Assembly (NCBI GenBank): GCA_016927965.1
Contig: JAFGLP010000101.1
Coordinates: forward strand, 1-28,184
DNA length: 28,184 bases
Source: Dehalococcoidia bacterium
GTDB lineage: Bacteria > Chloroflexota > Dehalococcoidia > GIF9 > UBA5629
Direction: 5' to 3'
The notes beneath the pieces are model-generated. The model was not told the origin of the DNA. It made no database searches and saw only the letters and a list, made by a program, of their open reading frames with translations. Numbering within the stretch: the first letter of the stretch is position 1; every line of letters begins with the position of its first letter. A program made the translations under genes and the position numbers. Shown piece by piece: positions 16,359 to 25,458 of this stretch.

Positions 16359-16671
16359 ACTACCTCCTGTTACCGGTTTATTACTCGAACAAAACGGCTA
16401 ATTTTTCTTGTTTATCCTGCATGGAAACCGGCGGCCGCATTAAATATACAGAACTGCGGATAGCCGCTCTTATCCCTGCTTCCTGTCATAGTATAAAGCC
16501 ACCCTGCTATAAAAACATCGCCCAACCCGCTATTATTACCGGATTAATCCAATGAAGGGGTGATAACACTGCCTATCTACAGGTATCAGCTATTTGATCA
16601 GCACAAGGACCTGATGAATTAATCCATCAGGTCCATGATTACCGATATATCGGCTGAACGCTAAAAGCAAA
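16359..16671. other. 313-base gene-free interval
   Basis: No gene is seen here. It holds the ribosome-binding site of the HesB-like gene (AGGAGG at 16363-16368), presumably the promoter of the HesB-like/glgC operon (a TATACT-like hexamer near 16490 on the minus strand has no good -35), and the hairpin at 16607-16634 downstream of the luxR-type gene. Confidence 0.5.
16607..16634 (-). terminator. Perfect 10-bp hairpin after the LuxR-type gene
   Basis: GGACCTGATG and CATCAGGTCC form an exact 10-bp stem with an 8-nt AT-rich loop, starting 37 nt downstream of the LuxR-type stop codon. No T-run follows on either strand, so it may be a weak or factor-assisted terminator or a transcript-stabilising hairpin. 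Confidence 0.55.
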
Positions 16672-17355
16672 TTACTGCTGCTTCACCAGATCGCCGTTAT
16701 CAACCATCCCTTTCCTGGAAGCATAGGCTGCGGCCTGCTGCCGGTTGCGCAGTCCGAGCTTATTCAATACGGAACGCAAATGGACTTTTACCGTATGCTC
16801 CGATATATACAGCTTGCTGGCCACCTCACGGTTAGTGTCACCTTTGACGATCAGCCTTAATACTTCCTGCTCCCGCTCGCTTAGATTATCACCCGAATAC
16901 AGCCTAAGATTGCCTATCAAAGTTTGACGTAAAATCGAAACCAGGTCGCTGGAAACAACTATATTGCCCCTGGCAATAAGGGCCAGTGAGCTAATAAAGT
17001 CATCCGGCGAAATATCCAGCGACAGGTAACCCCTGGCGCCGGCCTTAAGGATATGTAAAAACACTTCAGAAGATTGCGGCTGTGTAAGTATTACAATTAT
17101 CAGGCCGGGTATCTGTTCCGTCAGCCGCCGCACCATACCCAGATAATCCGCAGAGATCCGCCAATCAAGCAGCATCATGTCAGGTTTATGCTTTTCCGCC
17201 ATCCTGATCAGCTCGGCCTCAGTCCTGGCCTGCGCCACAATTTTAAATCCTGCCTCACTTAGCAGGGAAGAGATGGTCTGCCTCAATAACGCATAGGGAT
17301 GTGCAATAAGCACACTGTTACTTTGATGAACACCACCTCCGCTTTTCCTGCTCAC
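16672..17355 (-). CDS. NarL/LuxR-type response regulator with degenerate receiver
   Basis: A 227-residue protein with an N-terminal receiver-like domain (residues ~13-130) and a C-terminal LuxR-type helix-turn-helix (residues ~158-212: LSEREQEVLRLIVKG, ISEHTVKVHL, NKLGLRNRQQA). The receiver keeps the phospho-acceptor position (D64 in LLDWR) and T91. The acidic pair normally found after strand 1 is replaced (IAHPYA, H19/P20 instead of DD), and the conserved Lys is lost (GARGYLSLD, L113). Phosphorylation by a kinase is therefore doubtful, and it may work as a phosphorylation-independent or ligand-sensing regulator. No histidine kinase is adjacent. The start is GTG, with TATAAT 6 nt upstream and no ribosome-binding site, which suggests leaderless translation; a later start cannot be excluded. 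Confidence 0.9.
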   Translation of the reverse strand: MSRKSGGGVHQSNSVLIAHPYALLRQTISSLLSEAGFKIVAQARTEAELIRMAEKHKPDMMLLDWRISADYLGMVRRLTEQIPGLIIVILTQPQSSEVFLHILKAGARGYLSLDISPDDFISSLALIARGNIVVSSDLVSILRQTLIGNLRLYSGDNLSEREQEVLRLIVKGDTNREVASKLYISEHTVKVHLRSVLNKLGLRNRQQAAAYASRKGMVDNGDLVKQQ

Positions 17356-17506
17356 ATAATAATTATAACAAAATTAATTTATGGCAACTATTTATGCAAA
17401 GTAGAGAATACAAATAACTTAAAAAGAACGGGCGAAACTATCAGTCTATGCGATATTAATAAGCTATATTTAAGAGTCAGGGCTTCCCTTCACTATATTA
17501 CCCGCT

Positions 17507-18181
17507 CTAATTGTCTGCGGTCTTTTGCCACGCGTCTTTCATCACGGGGTTTTTTCCCAGGTAAGCCCTGACTATATCCCCGCTTACACGGTTCAAGGGA
17601 CAGGAAAAGTTTACGCATTTAGAGCAAAAATAATGCTGCATAATATAAAAGAACTGTAATCCGGTTAATGTTGTGCCGGCCGCTATGGCGATTGCACTGA
17701 ATAATATCAGCTGCTGCGGCTGTATGGATAATACAATAACCAGCCATATGCCGTATATCATCGTGACAACCGGCAACAGCAAAATAATTAAAAAGAAGCA
17801 GATCAACAGCGCCTTCTCGGCCTTATTCATGGGACCGGGCCTGTATTTCCAGAACTTCGGAGTATTGGGATAGGCCCAGCAATTCAGCCTGGTCGCCCCA
17901 TTCGCCCAGTACGGACAGTGGCAGCACAATATCCGTGTCTCTATACCTGCTCCGAAAAATGCCAGGACGATCACCAGATATATTATCAACGCCCACCATT
18001 GACCGGAAATCAATGCCGTCAAGACCAGGCAGACAAGCGCCATGACGAAAAAAGGCACCTGGTTCAACGTAAAGGACCAGAAATCACGCCGGCTATATCT
18101 GCAGCCAAGCCTGGAATTCAAATTGCAGTCAGCGCAATCGTCCCCATCCCTCCATGTGCAGGATAAATCTTGTTTTTCCAT
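17507..18181 (-). CDS. Cys-rich four-helix membrane protein, unknown function
   Basis: I do not recognise this 224-residue protein. It has a cytosol-sized N-terminal segment with C8, C16, C19 and C27, two hydrophobic helices (~41-60 and ~62-80), a loop with ETRILCCHCPYW (C86, C87, C89) and C101, two more helices (~123-150 and ~158-181), and a tail with C186-x-x-C189-x4-C194-P. If the helices span as drawn, all three Cys clusters lie on the same side of the membrane and could bind metal or an Fe-S cluster; that is inference. GGAGGA lies 9 nt before the ATG. The gene stands between the GH38 gene and the LuxR-type gene on the same strand, with gaps of ~100-150 nt. Confidence 0.8.
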   Translation of the reverse strand: MEKQDLSCTWRDGDDCADCNLNSRLGCRYSRRDFWSFTLNQVPFFVMALVCLVLTALISGQWWALIIYLVIVLAFFGAGIETRILCCHCPYWANGATRLNCWAYPNTPKFWKYRPGPMNKAEKALLICFFLIILLLPVVTMIYGIWLVIVLSIQPQQLILFSAIAIAAGTTLTGLQFFYIMQHYFCSKCVNFSCPLNRVSGDIVRAYLGKNPVMKDAWQKTADN

Positions 18182-18284
18182 TAGCCGCTGTCCTCCGGTA
18201 ATACTGTAAGTATTTTTTACCTGCCCAAAAGGTCCCTCCGGTTCCTGATATAAGGCAGAGCATATTTAACTGCGCCGCCTTCGA

Positions 18285-20810
18285 TTACTCCAGCCGGAGT
18301 TTCAATGTCACTATCTCAAACGGGGACACGTTCAATTCCACGCTGCAGTTATCTGTGATATTTAACTCAACGCCTTCACCTTCTATCAAATTGACGCTTT
18401 CTACAGCCTTAATCTCCTGCGGCAACTGCAAAACAGCACGGCAAGGCTTACCATGGGTCTCAAAAAAGCGCAGAATAACATCGCTGCCGTTTTCAGCCGG
18501 TTTTAAAGCTGAAATAATTAGATTATCCGGCTCCAGTTTCAGGATACTGAACTCTTTATAGGGAGCAGCGCCGCCCGTCTGAAGAGCTATCAGGCAATGG
18601 TTAAAGGAATGCCCCTTTTGATATACATTATCCCTCTTCCAGTCACCGCTATGGGGATAAACAGCGTAGTGATAAACATGATTACCCAACTCCATAGCAT
18701 CAGGAGTCGGGATAAGGGGACCGCTTTTCCCGTCGGCCGACAGCACGGATACGCTTCTGAGCAGTGTACAATAAATATTGCCTGCAAATACTTCATTGAT
18801 GGGAACGCCCCTGCTGAAAAAAGCCAGGCCCCGGTGACCTTCCTGACAGTTAAACCAGTTTAATGAAGGGAAGCATACGCTCTGCTCTATCGTTTTGGCC
18901 GAGGGTAAATTGATGGCCCCGAACTGGGTTTGCCTGGTATACTCGGGAACAACCATACACGAATCGAATTTAACCCTGATTCTTATATGAGATTGACTGG
19001 AATCAATCGTAGTCTTGAAATCGATGCGGGGGATATCGTTATAAATAAAAACCTCTTTGCACACTTCGATAGTCCTGTGCCTCTGTAATATGGAACCGAA
19101 TTTTTCCGTCAGATAATAAGGCCACTGTAAACAATAGAAAGCGCTTTTATAAGTGATGGCTGTTCTAACCGGCCCCTTTTCCACAACGAATCCCTCCGGC
19201 ATGAACGCACTGAACTGTATCCCTTCGCCGCTTTCCGTGTCGATGGGAGTATTTAACTGGCTTTTGTGAAAATAGAGGTCTCCGATCTCCTGGTCGACCA
19301 CCAGTTCGTTGCCTTCCAGGATTTTTCTGCCATTATATTTATCAAATACTCTAATGATCCCCGTTTTATCATCCACCTCCATACGGTAAAAGCTATTCTC
19401 CACTTCATTAGCCTCTACTCCCCCATTCACCTGATACTCATAGCTGCTTTCAATCATGTCGTATACCCGATAGCCCATGGGCGGGACTGTGGCAATAAAA
19501 CCGAGCCTGACCCTATTCCCTGCATTTTCCCGGTTTCCTTCAATCTCAAGTATCTGGCTGGGGATTTCATTGCCTTTAAAGGATACCCCCACCTGCTTGC
19601 TTATTTCAGGTGGAAGTTTAACTTCAACCTCCACCCAATCAGTGACCTCCCAGTTATTGGGATTAATAACCGTGATGCAATTTCCTTTATCGCCGGGCGG
19701 TAAAAGCCGCTCAAGCGAATTTTTAATAACGTTATCAGCCGCTTCTTTAATGTGATTAATATAATCCCAGGCCTCTCCATAAATCTCATCTATACCGCAA
19801 CAGGAAAAGACGTCATGGTTCCCCAGGAAAAGCATCTCGTCCCACAAAGCTGACATCAGTTCGGCTGGATAATGCCCAAATTTAATCCGCGCCATGGTGG
19901 CCAGTTTTTCCGCCGTAATCAAAATATTTTCAGATTGCTTATAGCCCATTTTAAGTCGTATCCGGCTGGATACTACATCGGGGAAAACATTCTCCAGGTC
20001 CTGGCTGTACAGCTCTCCCTGATATTCAGCCAGATCCTGCACATCATCTTCCAGCTTTTTAAAGAACTGGCCTGGCGTAGCCATGACCATCTTTATATTG
20101 TCATGTTCACTATTCCATTGTGCTAACTTCTCCACGGTGTCTTCCTGGGGAGGCACTCCTCCACTGCCGCAGGGCATAAGGACATTATCGGTCGTGGCAA
20201 AAACAGCTAGAATATCGTAATTCTGTTCCCATTTATCCAGTTCCAATCCCGCCCGATAGCCAAGTGGCAGCCAGTGGCTTAAAATCCGCGATCCATCCAG
20301 CCCAACCCAGATAAACTCACTCACTCTGTGCCCGACAGCCCGCGGCAAGCCCCTACGAAAGGCCAGCCAACGATATCCCGATTTCTTATATATTTGAGGC
20401 ATCTGGGCATTCAATCCGAAACCATCCGCTGCCCATGCAACATAAACATCCTTGCCGAATTTTTCTTTACAATACTTTTTTCCCCGCAATATCTCCCTTA
20501 CCAGTATCTCCCCCATCGGCATCATGGGATCCGCCATAATATACTGCGCATCGACCAGCTCAATCCTGTCAGAGAGTATCGCTTCCTTTACTGATGCAAA
20601 TAGACCGGGATTTCTTTCTTCGATCATTTCCAGCAGGTACGTCTGCTCCACAAGGAACTTGAAATCGCCCTTCTCCATCATCTTGATCGCTTTAGTCAGG
20701 ATAATTTCATTGATTTGATAGTAATCTTCCTTGTTAAATGCCCAGACCACATCATAATGTGAATGAGGGGTTAAAAATATTGTTTTAGTCTTTTCCATCT
20801 CTTTTCTCAT
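18285..20810 (-). CDS. GH38 alpha-mannosidase
   Basis: An 841-residue protein with the bacterial GH38 layout. The N-terminal catalytic domain begins IFLTPHSHYDVVW (zinc ligands H16/H18 and D20), has AADGFGLNAQMPQI with the expected nucleophile D129, and NHDVFSCCGIDEIYGE with H332/D333. The middle and C-terminal beta domains are of the mannosidase type, from about residue 380 (GNCITVINPNNWEVTDWVEV). It would release alpha-linked mannose from glycans with retention of configuration. No signal peptide is visible, so it is probably cytoplasmic and would act on imported oligosaccharides or endogenous mannosylated compounds. The second Met (20798) is an alternative start; neither has a strong ribosome-binding site. 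No sugar transporter is adjacent. Confidence 0.92.
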   Translation of the reverse strand: MRKEMEKTKTIFLTPHSHYDVVWAFNKEDYYQINEIILTKAIKMMEKGDFKFLVEQTYLLEMIEERNPGLFASVKEAILSDRIELVDAQYIMADPMMPMGEILVREILRGKKYCKEKFGKDVYVAWAADGFGLNAQMPQIYKKSGYRWLAFRRGLPRAVGHRVSEFIWVGLDGSRILSHWLPLGYRAGLELDKWEQNYDILAVFATTDNVLMPCGSGGVPPQEDTVEKLAQWNSEHDNIKMVMATPGQFFKKLEDDVQDLAEYQGELYSQDLENVFPDVVSSRIRLKMGYKQSENILITAEKLATMARIKFGHYPAELMSALWDEMLFLGNHDVFSCCGIDEIYGEAWDYINHIKEAADNVIKNSLERLLPPGDKGNCITVINPNNWEVTDWVEVEVKLPPEISKQVGVSFKGNEIPSQILEIEGNRENAGNRVRLGFIATVPPMGYRVYDMIESSYEYQVNGGVEANEVENSFYRMEVDDKTGIIRVFDKYNGRKILEGNELVVDQEIGDLYFHKSQLNTPIDTESGEGIQFSAFMPEGFVVEKGPVRTAITYKSAFYCLQWPYYLTEKFGSILQRHRTIEVCKEVFIYNDIPRIDFKTTIDSSQSHIRIRVKFDSCMVVPEYTRQTQFGAINLPSAKTIEQSVCFPSLNWFNCQEGHRGLAFFSRGVPINEVFAGNIYCTLLRSVSVLSADGKSGPLIPTPDAMELGNHVYHYAVYPHSGDWKRDNVYQKGHSFNHCLIALQTGGAAPYKEFSILKLEPDNLIISALKPAENGSDVILRFFETHGKPCRAVLQLPQEIKAVESVNLIEGEGVELNITDNCSVELNVSPFEIVTLKLRLE

Positions 20811-21306
20811 TAGTATAAAAGTATATTTTGCACATGGTGAGTAATCGTTAACCTATTATATACTATGTATTATATAAAAAAGAATGCTATTTTAATGATC
20901 AGGCCGTATCTCAATTAAACCTGAAAACACACGTCTTTCGGTTCAATATGGCAACCCGCTATTAAGTTGGATTATATAAACCCTGAAATTAATTAAATTC
21001 ATATAAGTATCGGACCATTAGTACACAAATTTCTCGTTTTGATCGCAATGTCCAGTTTTATATCAGAGATTTATTCTTTCATGTTTGTATATTGTTAGCA
21101 AAATATTTATCTTATATGTACATCCCGTGAAATCGGCTTCAGAGATTTGTCGCGGGGCCAAGATTTGCAGCTGCGGATTCAGTTATTTGTTGCAGCAGGG
21201 AAAATTGTGCAATTTCATTGAGTGTTTACTTATTACATGCAATTAATAATGACGATGGTGTCTTCTCATTAATCTGACAGCGCTTTGTACTAGGGCATAA
21301 CTTAAC
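20811..21306. other. 496-base AT-rich gene-free interval
   Basis: No gene, RNA or clear terminator is seen. The side next to the GH38 gene has two TATAAT hexamers on the minus strand (20855-20860 and 20869-20874) that could drive the mannosidase. Around 21143-21200 there are three loosely similar ~18-base units (AGATTTGTCGCGGGG, AGATTTGCAGCTGCGG, TTATTTGTTGCAGCAGGG), too diverged to call a repeat array. The rest is downstream sequence of the GGDEF gene. Confidence 0.5.
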
Positions 21307-23073
21307 TCAGTTGCCGCTTTTGTGATCTTGTCCAATCCCGACATCACCATCGCTGAAGAATTTGAACTGGTTGCGGCCGTGTCCCTTGGAATAATACATT
21401 GCAGCGTCAGATTTCCTGGTCAGGATTTCCAGGTACTGCCCGTCTTCAGGGTAGATGGCGATACCTATACTGGTAGACAAATATATCTGACGGCTGTCAA
21501 TAACCAGCGGCTCTTTAAAGGAATCCAGGAATTTTTGGGCTACGGCAGTGGCGTCTTGCATCTGGCTGGTCTCCAAAGTCACCAGTATAAACTCATCTCC
21601 TCCCACTCGTGCTAATGTATCGCTGGCACGTATTAAGCCCGAAAGCCGCATGCTGATAGTTTTTAGAACGTAGTCGCCGGCATCATGGCCGAGGGTATCA
21701 TTGATAGTTTTAAACTTGTCCAGGTCCAACGACATGACAGCAATCCTGAATTTTTTGCGCTGGGCCAGCGCTGCCGCTATGGTGAACCGGTCCAGTAGTA
21801 ATACCCTATTGGGCAACCCTGTAAGAAAGTCATGGGTCGCCATTTCCTCGAGTTTCTTCTGCAGTTGCTTGCGCTCGCTGATATCCCTGCCCTCGCCCAG
21901 GATAGAAACCGGGTTGCCGTTCTCATCCCGGATAAGGCTGAATGTATTTTCCGTCCAGATGGTTGTGCCGTCCTTGCGGTACAACTCAAGTTCCAGGGTA
22001 CGTTTAAAATTGTAGTTCGGGTCAGCCTCCATCTTCGCCTGTTCCTCCAAAAGTACTTCAGTCCCCAATTTAACTGATTCCGGCGTAAGGGCCTTTTCCG
22101 GCGGCAGTTCCCTTATTTCCTGTTGCGTGTAGCCGCGCAGCTTTTCAGCGGAGGGACTCATGTACGTGGTGTTAAGCTGCATATCCATCAGCCAGACCGA
22201 GTCTGTCATGTGCTCCGCCAGCAGACGGTAGTTCTTCTCGCTCTCGTCCCGCGCCAGTTCGGCAAGCTTGCGGTCGGTGATGTCCCTCCCCTGCATCAGC
22301 AGGCTGATGGACAAGCCCTCCTCGTCCATGATCAATGTGAACCTGTTCTCCGTCCAGATGGTCGAATTGTCTTTGCAGTATACTTCCAGTTCCACATCGT
22401 TATGCATGTCGGAGATATCCCTGCCTTCCAACGCATCCTCAAATGCCCTGGGCAATATATCCAAGAGCCTGTTAACCGATTCCGGCGTCATAAGTTCGTC
22501 AATAGGTAATTTCTCCACTTCCTCCCTGGTGAAACTCTTGGCCAGCTCGCGCGGGATAGATAGGCAGGTCAAATTAGAATTCATGTCAATGGTTACTATC
22601 ATATCGTTGCTATTCTCGGCCAGCAGCCTGTAAGCTTCTTCACTCTTGTCTCTGGCCTGCTCGGCCAGCTTGCGGTCAGTGATGTCCACGCAGTTCCCCA
22701 GTGCTGCCTGCTTACCCATATATACGATCGAAGAGACCCTTTCCATGACCCACATGATCTCGCCGTTCTTCTTGATGAATCTGTATTCGTAAGGTTTGGA
22801 GCCAAGGCGGCTCTTCAGATTTCTTCTCGCCTTTTTTCTGACCGCCGGCCTGTCTTGCGGCAGTATCAATTTGGAAGACAGCGTGCCGATTAATTCTTCA
22901 CGCGAATATCCAGTCAATTTTGAGAAGAAGGGATTTACGTAAACAAATTTCCTGGACTGGACAATGTAAACTCCGCTTTCGACAGCATCTACCAAGTCCC
23001 GGCTTAGAGCTATATAATCTACCTGCGCTGCCAACCCACGTTTACCTTTAGCTTGCTTTGACCTTGATATCAC
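21307..23073 (-). CDS. PAS-PAS-PAS-GGDEF diguanylate cyclase
   Basis: A 588-residue soluble sensor. Three PAS/PAC modules lie at about residues 25-145, 150-275 and 277-405, each closing with a DITDRK or DISERK motif. A GGDEF domain follows (~415-575) with DFLTGLPNR, the active-site GGDEF (491-495) and, five residues upstream, RASD (482-485), the RxxD product-inhibition site. It is expected to make cyclic di-GMP from two GTP in response to a ligand or redox change sensed by PAS. No membrane segment and no EAL domain are present. The start is a GTG without a good ribosome-binding site; a later TTG preceded by AAAGGT is an alternative. It is a close paralogue of the interrupted gene 179 nt upstream on the same strand. 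Confidence 0.93.
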   Translation of the reverse strand: MISRSKQAKGKRGLAAQVDYIALSRDLVDAVESGVYIVQSRKFVYVNPFFSKLTGYSREELIGTLSSKLILPQDRPAVRKKARRNLKSRLGSKPYEYRFIKKNGEIMWVMERVSSIVYMGKQAALGNCVDITDRKLAEQARDKSEEAYRLLAENSNDMIVTIDMNSNLTCLSIPRELAKSFTREEVEKLPIDELMTPESVNRLLDILPRAFEDALEGRDISDMHNDVELEVYCKDNSTIWTENRFTLIMDEEGLSISLLMQGRDITDRKLAELARDESEKNYRLLAEHMTDSVWLMDMQLNTTYMSPSAEKLRGYTQQEIRELPPEKALTPESVKLGTEVLLEEQAKMEADPNYNFKRTLELELYRKDGTTIWTENTFSLIRDENGNPVSILGEGRDISERKQLQKKLEEMATHDFLTGLPNRVLLLDRFTIAAALAQRKKFRIAVMSLDLDKFKTINDTLGHDAGDYVLKTISMRLSGLIRASDTLARVGGDEFILVTLETSQMQDATAVAQKFLDSFKEPLVIDSRQIYLSTSIGIAIYPEDGQYLEILTRKSDAAMYYSKGHGRNQFKFFSDGDVGIGQDHKSGN

Positions 23074-23252
23074 AGTATGTTTTCAATCCACATTACATCC
23101 CCACAAACGTGCTACTCGTATTAAACACGTTATGAGTAATTTCCAACCAATATTGAGTGGATCGGATGGATGTGCGTTATTAATAGTATATTATACCGCT
23201 TGCATTAATATAACGGGAAGGATGCTGATTTACCACTGCCGTCATAGTTAAT

Positions 23253-25241
23253 TCAACACCTATCAGGTGCGCTTTTATAATCTCCGCCGATCCATACGTT
23301 GCCATCGCCAAAGAATTTGAACTGATTACGACCGTGCCCCTTGGAATAATACATGGCAGCGTCGGATTTCTTGATCAGTTTTCCCAGTTCCTCTCCGTCG
23401 TTGGGATAAGTGGAAATGCCAATGCTGGTGGTCAGATGAAGGTCATTACCATCGACCACCAGCGGAGTTTTAAAAGAGTCCAGTATCTTCTGCGCTGCAA
23501 TGGATGCATGCTGTACAGTGTTATTTTCCATCATCACCAGTACGAACTCGTCTCCCCCGACCCTTGCCAGCGTGTCGCTGGCGCGTATTATACCTGACAG
23601 CCGTGTACTTACCATTTTTAATACGTGGTCGCCTGCGTCATGACCGTACATATCGTTAACTGGTTTGAAATTATCCAGGTCCAGCGACATAATCGCAATG
23701 CTGGTTTTATTTCGTTGGGCCAGTGCTGCCGCTATGATGAAACGGTCTATCAGCAGAACCCTGTTCGGCAACCCGGTCAGAAAATCATGAGTCGCCATCT
23801 CATGAAGCTTTTGCTCCATCTGTTTTCTCTCAGTAATATCGCGGGAGATGCCCTCTACTCCGACAATAGTCCCGGTGTCATCCCGCAAAGGGACGGCGCT
23901 GGTGGTGTGCCAGCGCCAGGAACCGTCGACATGATGCACGCTGTACTCGAAATCCTCCACCTTTTGACCCGTGATGAGCCCTTCTCACAGGGCTTCCATA
24001 CATCGTGCAATTTCATCCGGATGGATAAATGAAGAGAACGGCTGTCCAATCACCTGGTCCGGCTGATGACCGAGGAGTTCAGTCCAGGCAGGTGAAACAA
24101 AGGTCAATATCCCATCTGTAGTGAACGTATAGATAATATCGTGGCTGTGCTCAATGAGCAGGCGGTATTTCTCTTCGCTCTGCCTCAGCGCCCATTCCGC
24201 CTGTTTCATACCGGATATATCATGCAACGTTATTACCTTCCTGAGCGAAGACTCCGGCAAGCCAGGTATTTTATAAGTAAAAGCTTCGTAATATCCCACA
24301 TCGCCATGTGTGTTCAAAGCAATTTCAACGCGGTCTGTTCTACTACTGACAACCAGATCTATCAGGCCGGGCCATTCCTGCCACGCCGCAGCGGCAAATT
24401 GGCCTATTTCAGTTTGGGACAGTCCCAGTATTTTCCGTGCCGTTTTATTACACTCCACAATCCTGTTCTGCCTGTCCAGTACAACTATAATATCGTCCAT
24501 CCCGTCGATAATTACATCATGAGCGGTCGGCATAATATCAAAAAGTCCGTGCTGGAAAATGCTCCAGGCAATCACAACACCTGTCACGGAAAAAGCAAAA
24601 GGCGTCATATCCAGGTGCCCGAAAGGCATCCACTGAAAAATAATGTAAATAATACTCATCACACACGGCAATGAAAGTGCAATAAGCATGGCTATGGTCT
24701 GGTTATAGAATAGCGACCCCGGTTTGCCCAGCCGGTTTGCTAATATAAATATACCTAGCATAAGCATCAGGTAGGAATAAGCTGTATGTACCCAAAACCA
24801 CGGCCCCTTGGTCAACGCCAGCATGGGAAACAGCCCGCTGGAATCCACGCTGACCGAACTGTAATAGAGATAATGCAGATGATTGGTGGCCACCATTAAA
24901 ATTGTTATAAATGGAATAACAAACAGCAGCACTGTATTTACGGGAGTAACCCACTTATCACGGCCAGTATATTGCAGCGCCACAATAAGCAGGAGCACCG
25001 GTGCGGTAGCAATCCCCAGATATTCCAGCACCGCGCTGAACATCATCCCATCAAGTGTAAGGGAGGATAATTCCAAGCCGTAAAAAAGCGACCATGTGTA
25101 TAAAGCCAGCATCAGAAAGGCCACAGCCCGTGCTCCCAATACCCACCGCTTGGTAAAAGCGTATACGGCAATGCAAATCGATATAAGAGCTGGAATAACC
25201 AGGGAGAAGGCAACCGGATTGACTTTAATTAATTGTTCCAT
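23253..25241 (-). pseudogene. 7TM-PAS-PAS-GGDEF diguanylate cyclase interrupted by an in-frame TGA
   Basis: One reading frame of 663 codons holds a complete sensor gene apart from a TGA at 23985-23987 (codon 419). Upstream is an N-terminal seven-helix region like the HisKA_7TM sensor (residues ~1-235), a PAS domain (~240-350) and the start of a second PAS (~355). The stop falls inside that PAS, after MEAL, and the same frame resumes with EGLITGQKVEDFEYSV, finishing the PAS and continuing into DFLTGLPNR, RASD (I-site) and GGDEF (codons 562-566). As read, translation would give a 418-residue membrane PAS protein without a cyclase. A single C-to-T change of a CGA Arg codon would explain it. Sequencing or assembly error, nonsense mutation and readthrough all remain possible. 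A GTG at 23960 could restart, but no convincing ribosome-binding site precedes it. Confidence 0.85.
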
Positions 25242-25458
25242 TACACCAATTCAGCCGGCTGATGACAAAATACAGCGAAACACCTGCCGTTATTTGCTGA
25301 GTTTACTATATCATCATGGTTGAGGCAATACCATTTAAGCTTACTATGCAAATAATCTTTCTTCGGGCATAACTGCTTCCATGTCTGTAAAATACTTATT
25401 ATGACGATGCTGCCGCCGTGCTTGCTATTAATCTGAAAATACTCACACATGCATGGCG

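Noticed and set aside
21240..21300. Similarity between ~21247-21275 and ~25398-25436 (ATGACGATG...ATTAATCTGA).
   Set aside because: The match is short and gapped, and lacks hairpin or repeat structure; chance cannot be excluded.
20811..21306. Cyclic di-GMP riboswitch or small RNA near the GGDEF genes.
   Set aside because: No conserved c-di-GMP aptamer core and no strong terminator hairpin could be found on either strand.
23950..23990. The in-frame TGA as a selenocysteine codon.
   Set aside because: The position lies in a PAS helix where no Cys or Sec is expected, there is no redox motif and no convincing stem-loop just downstream.
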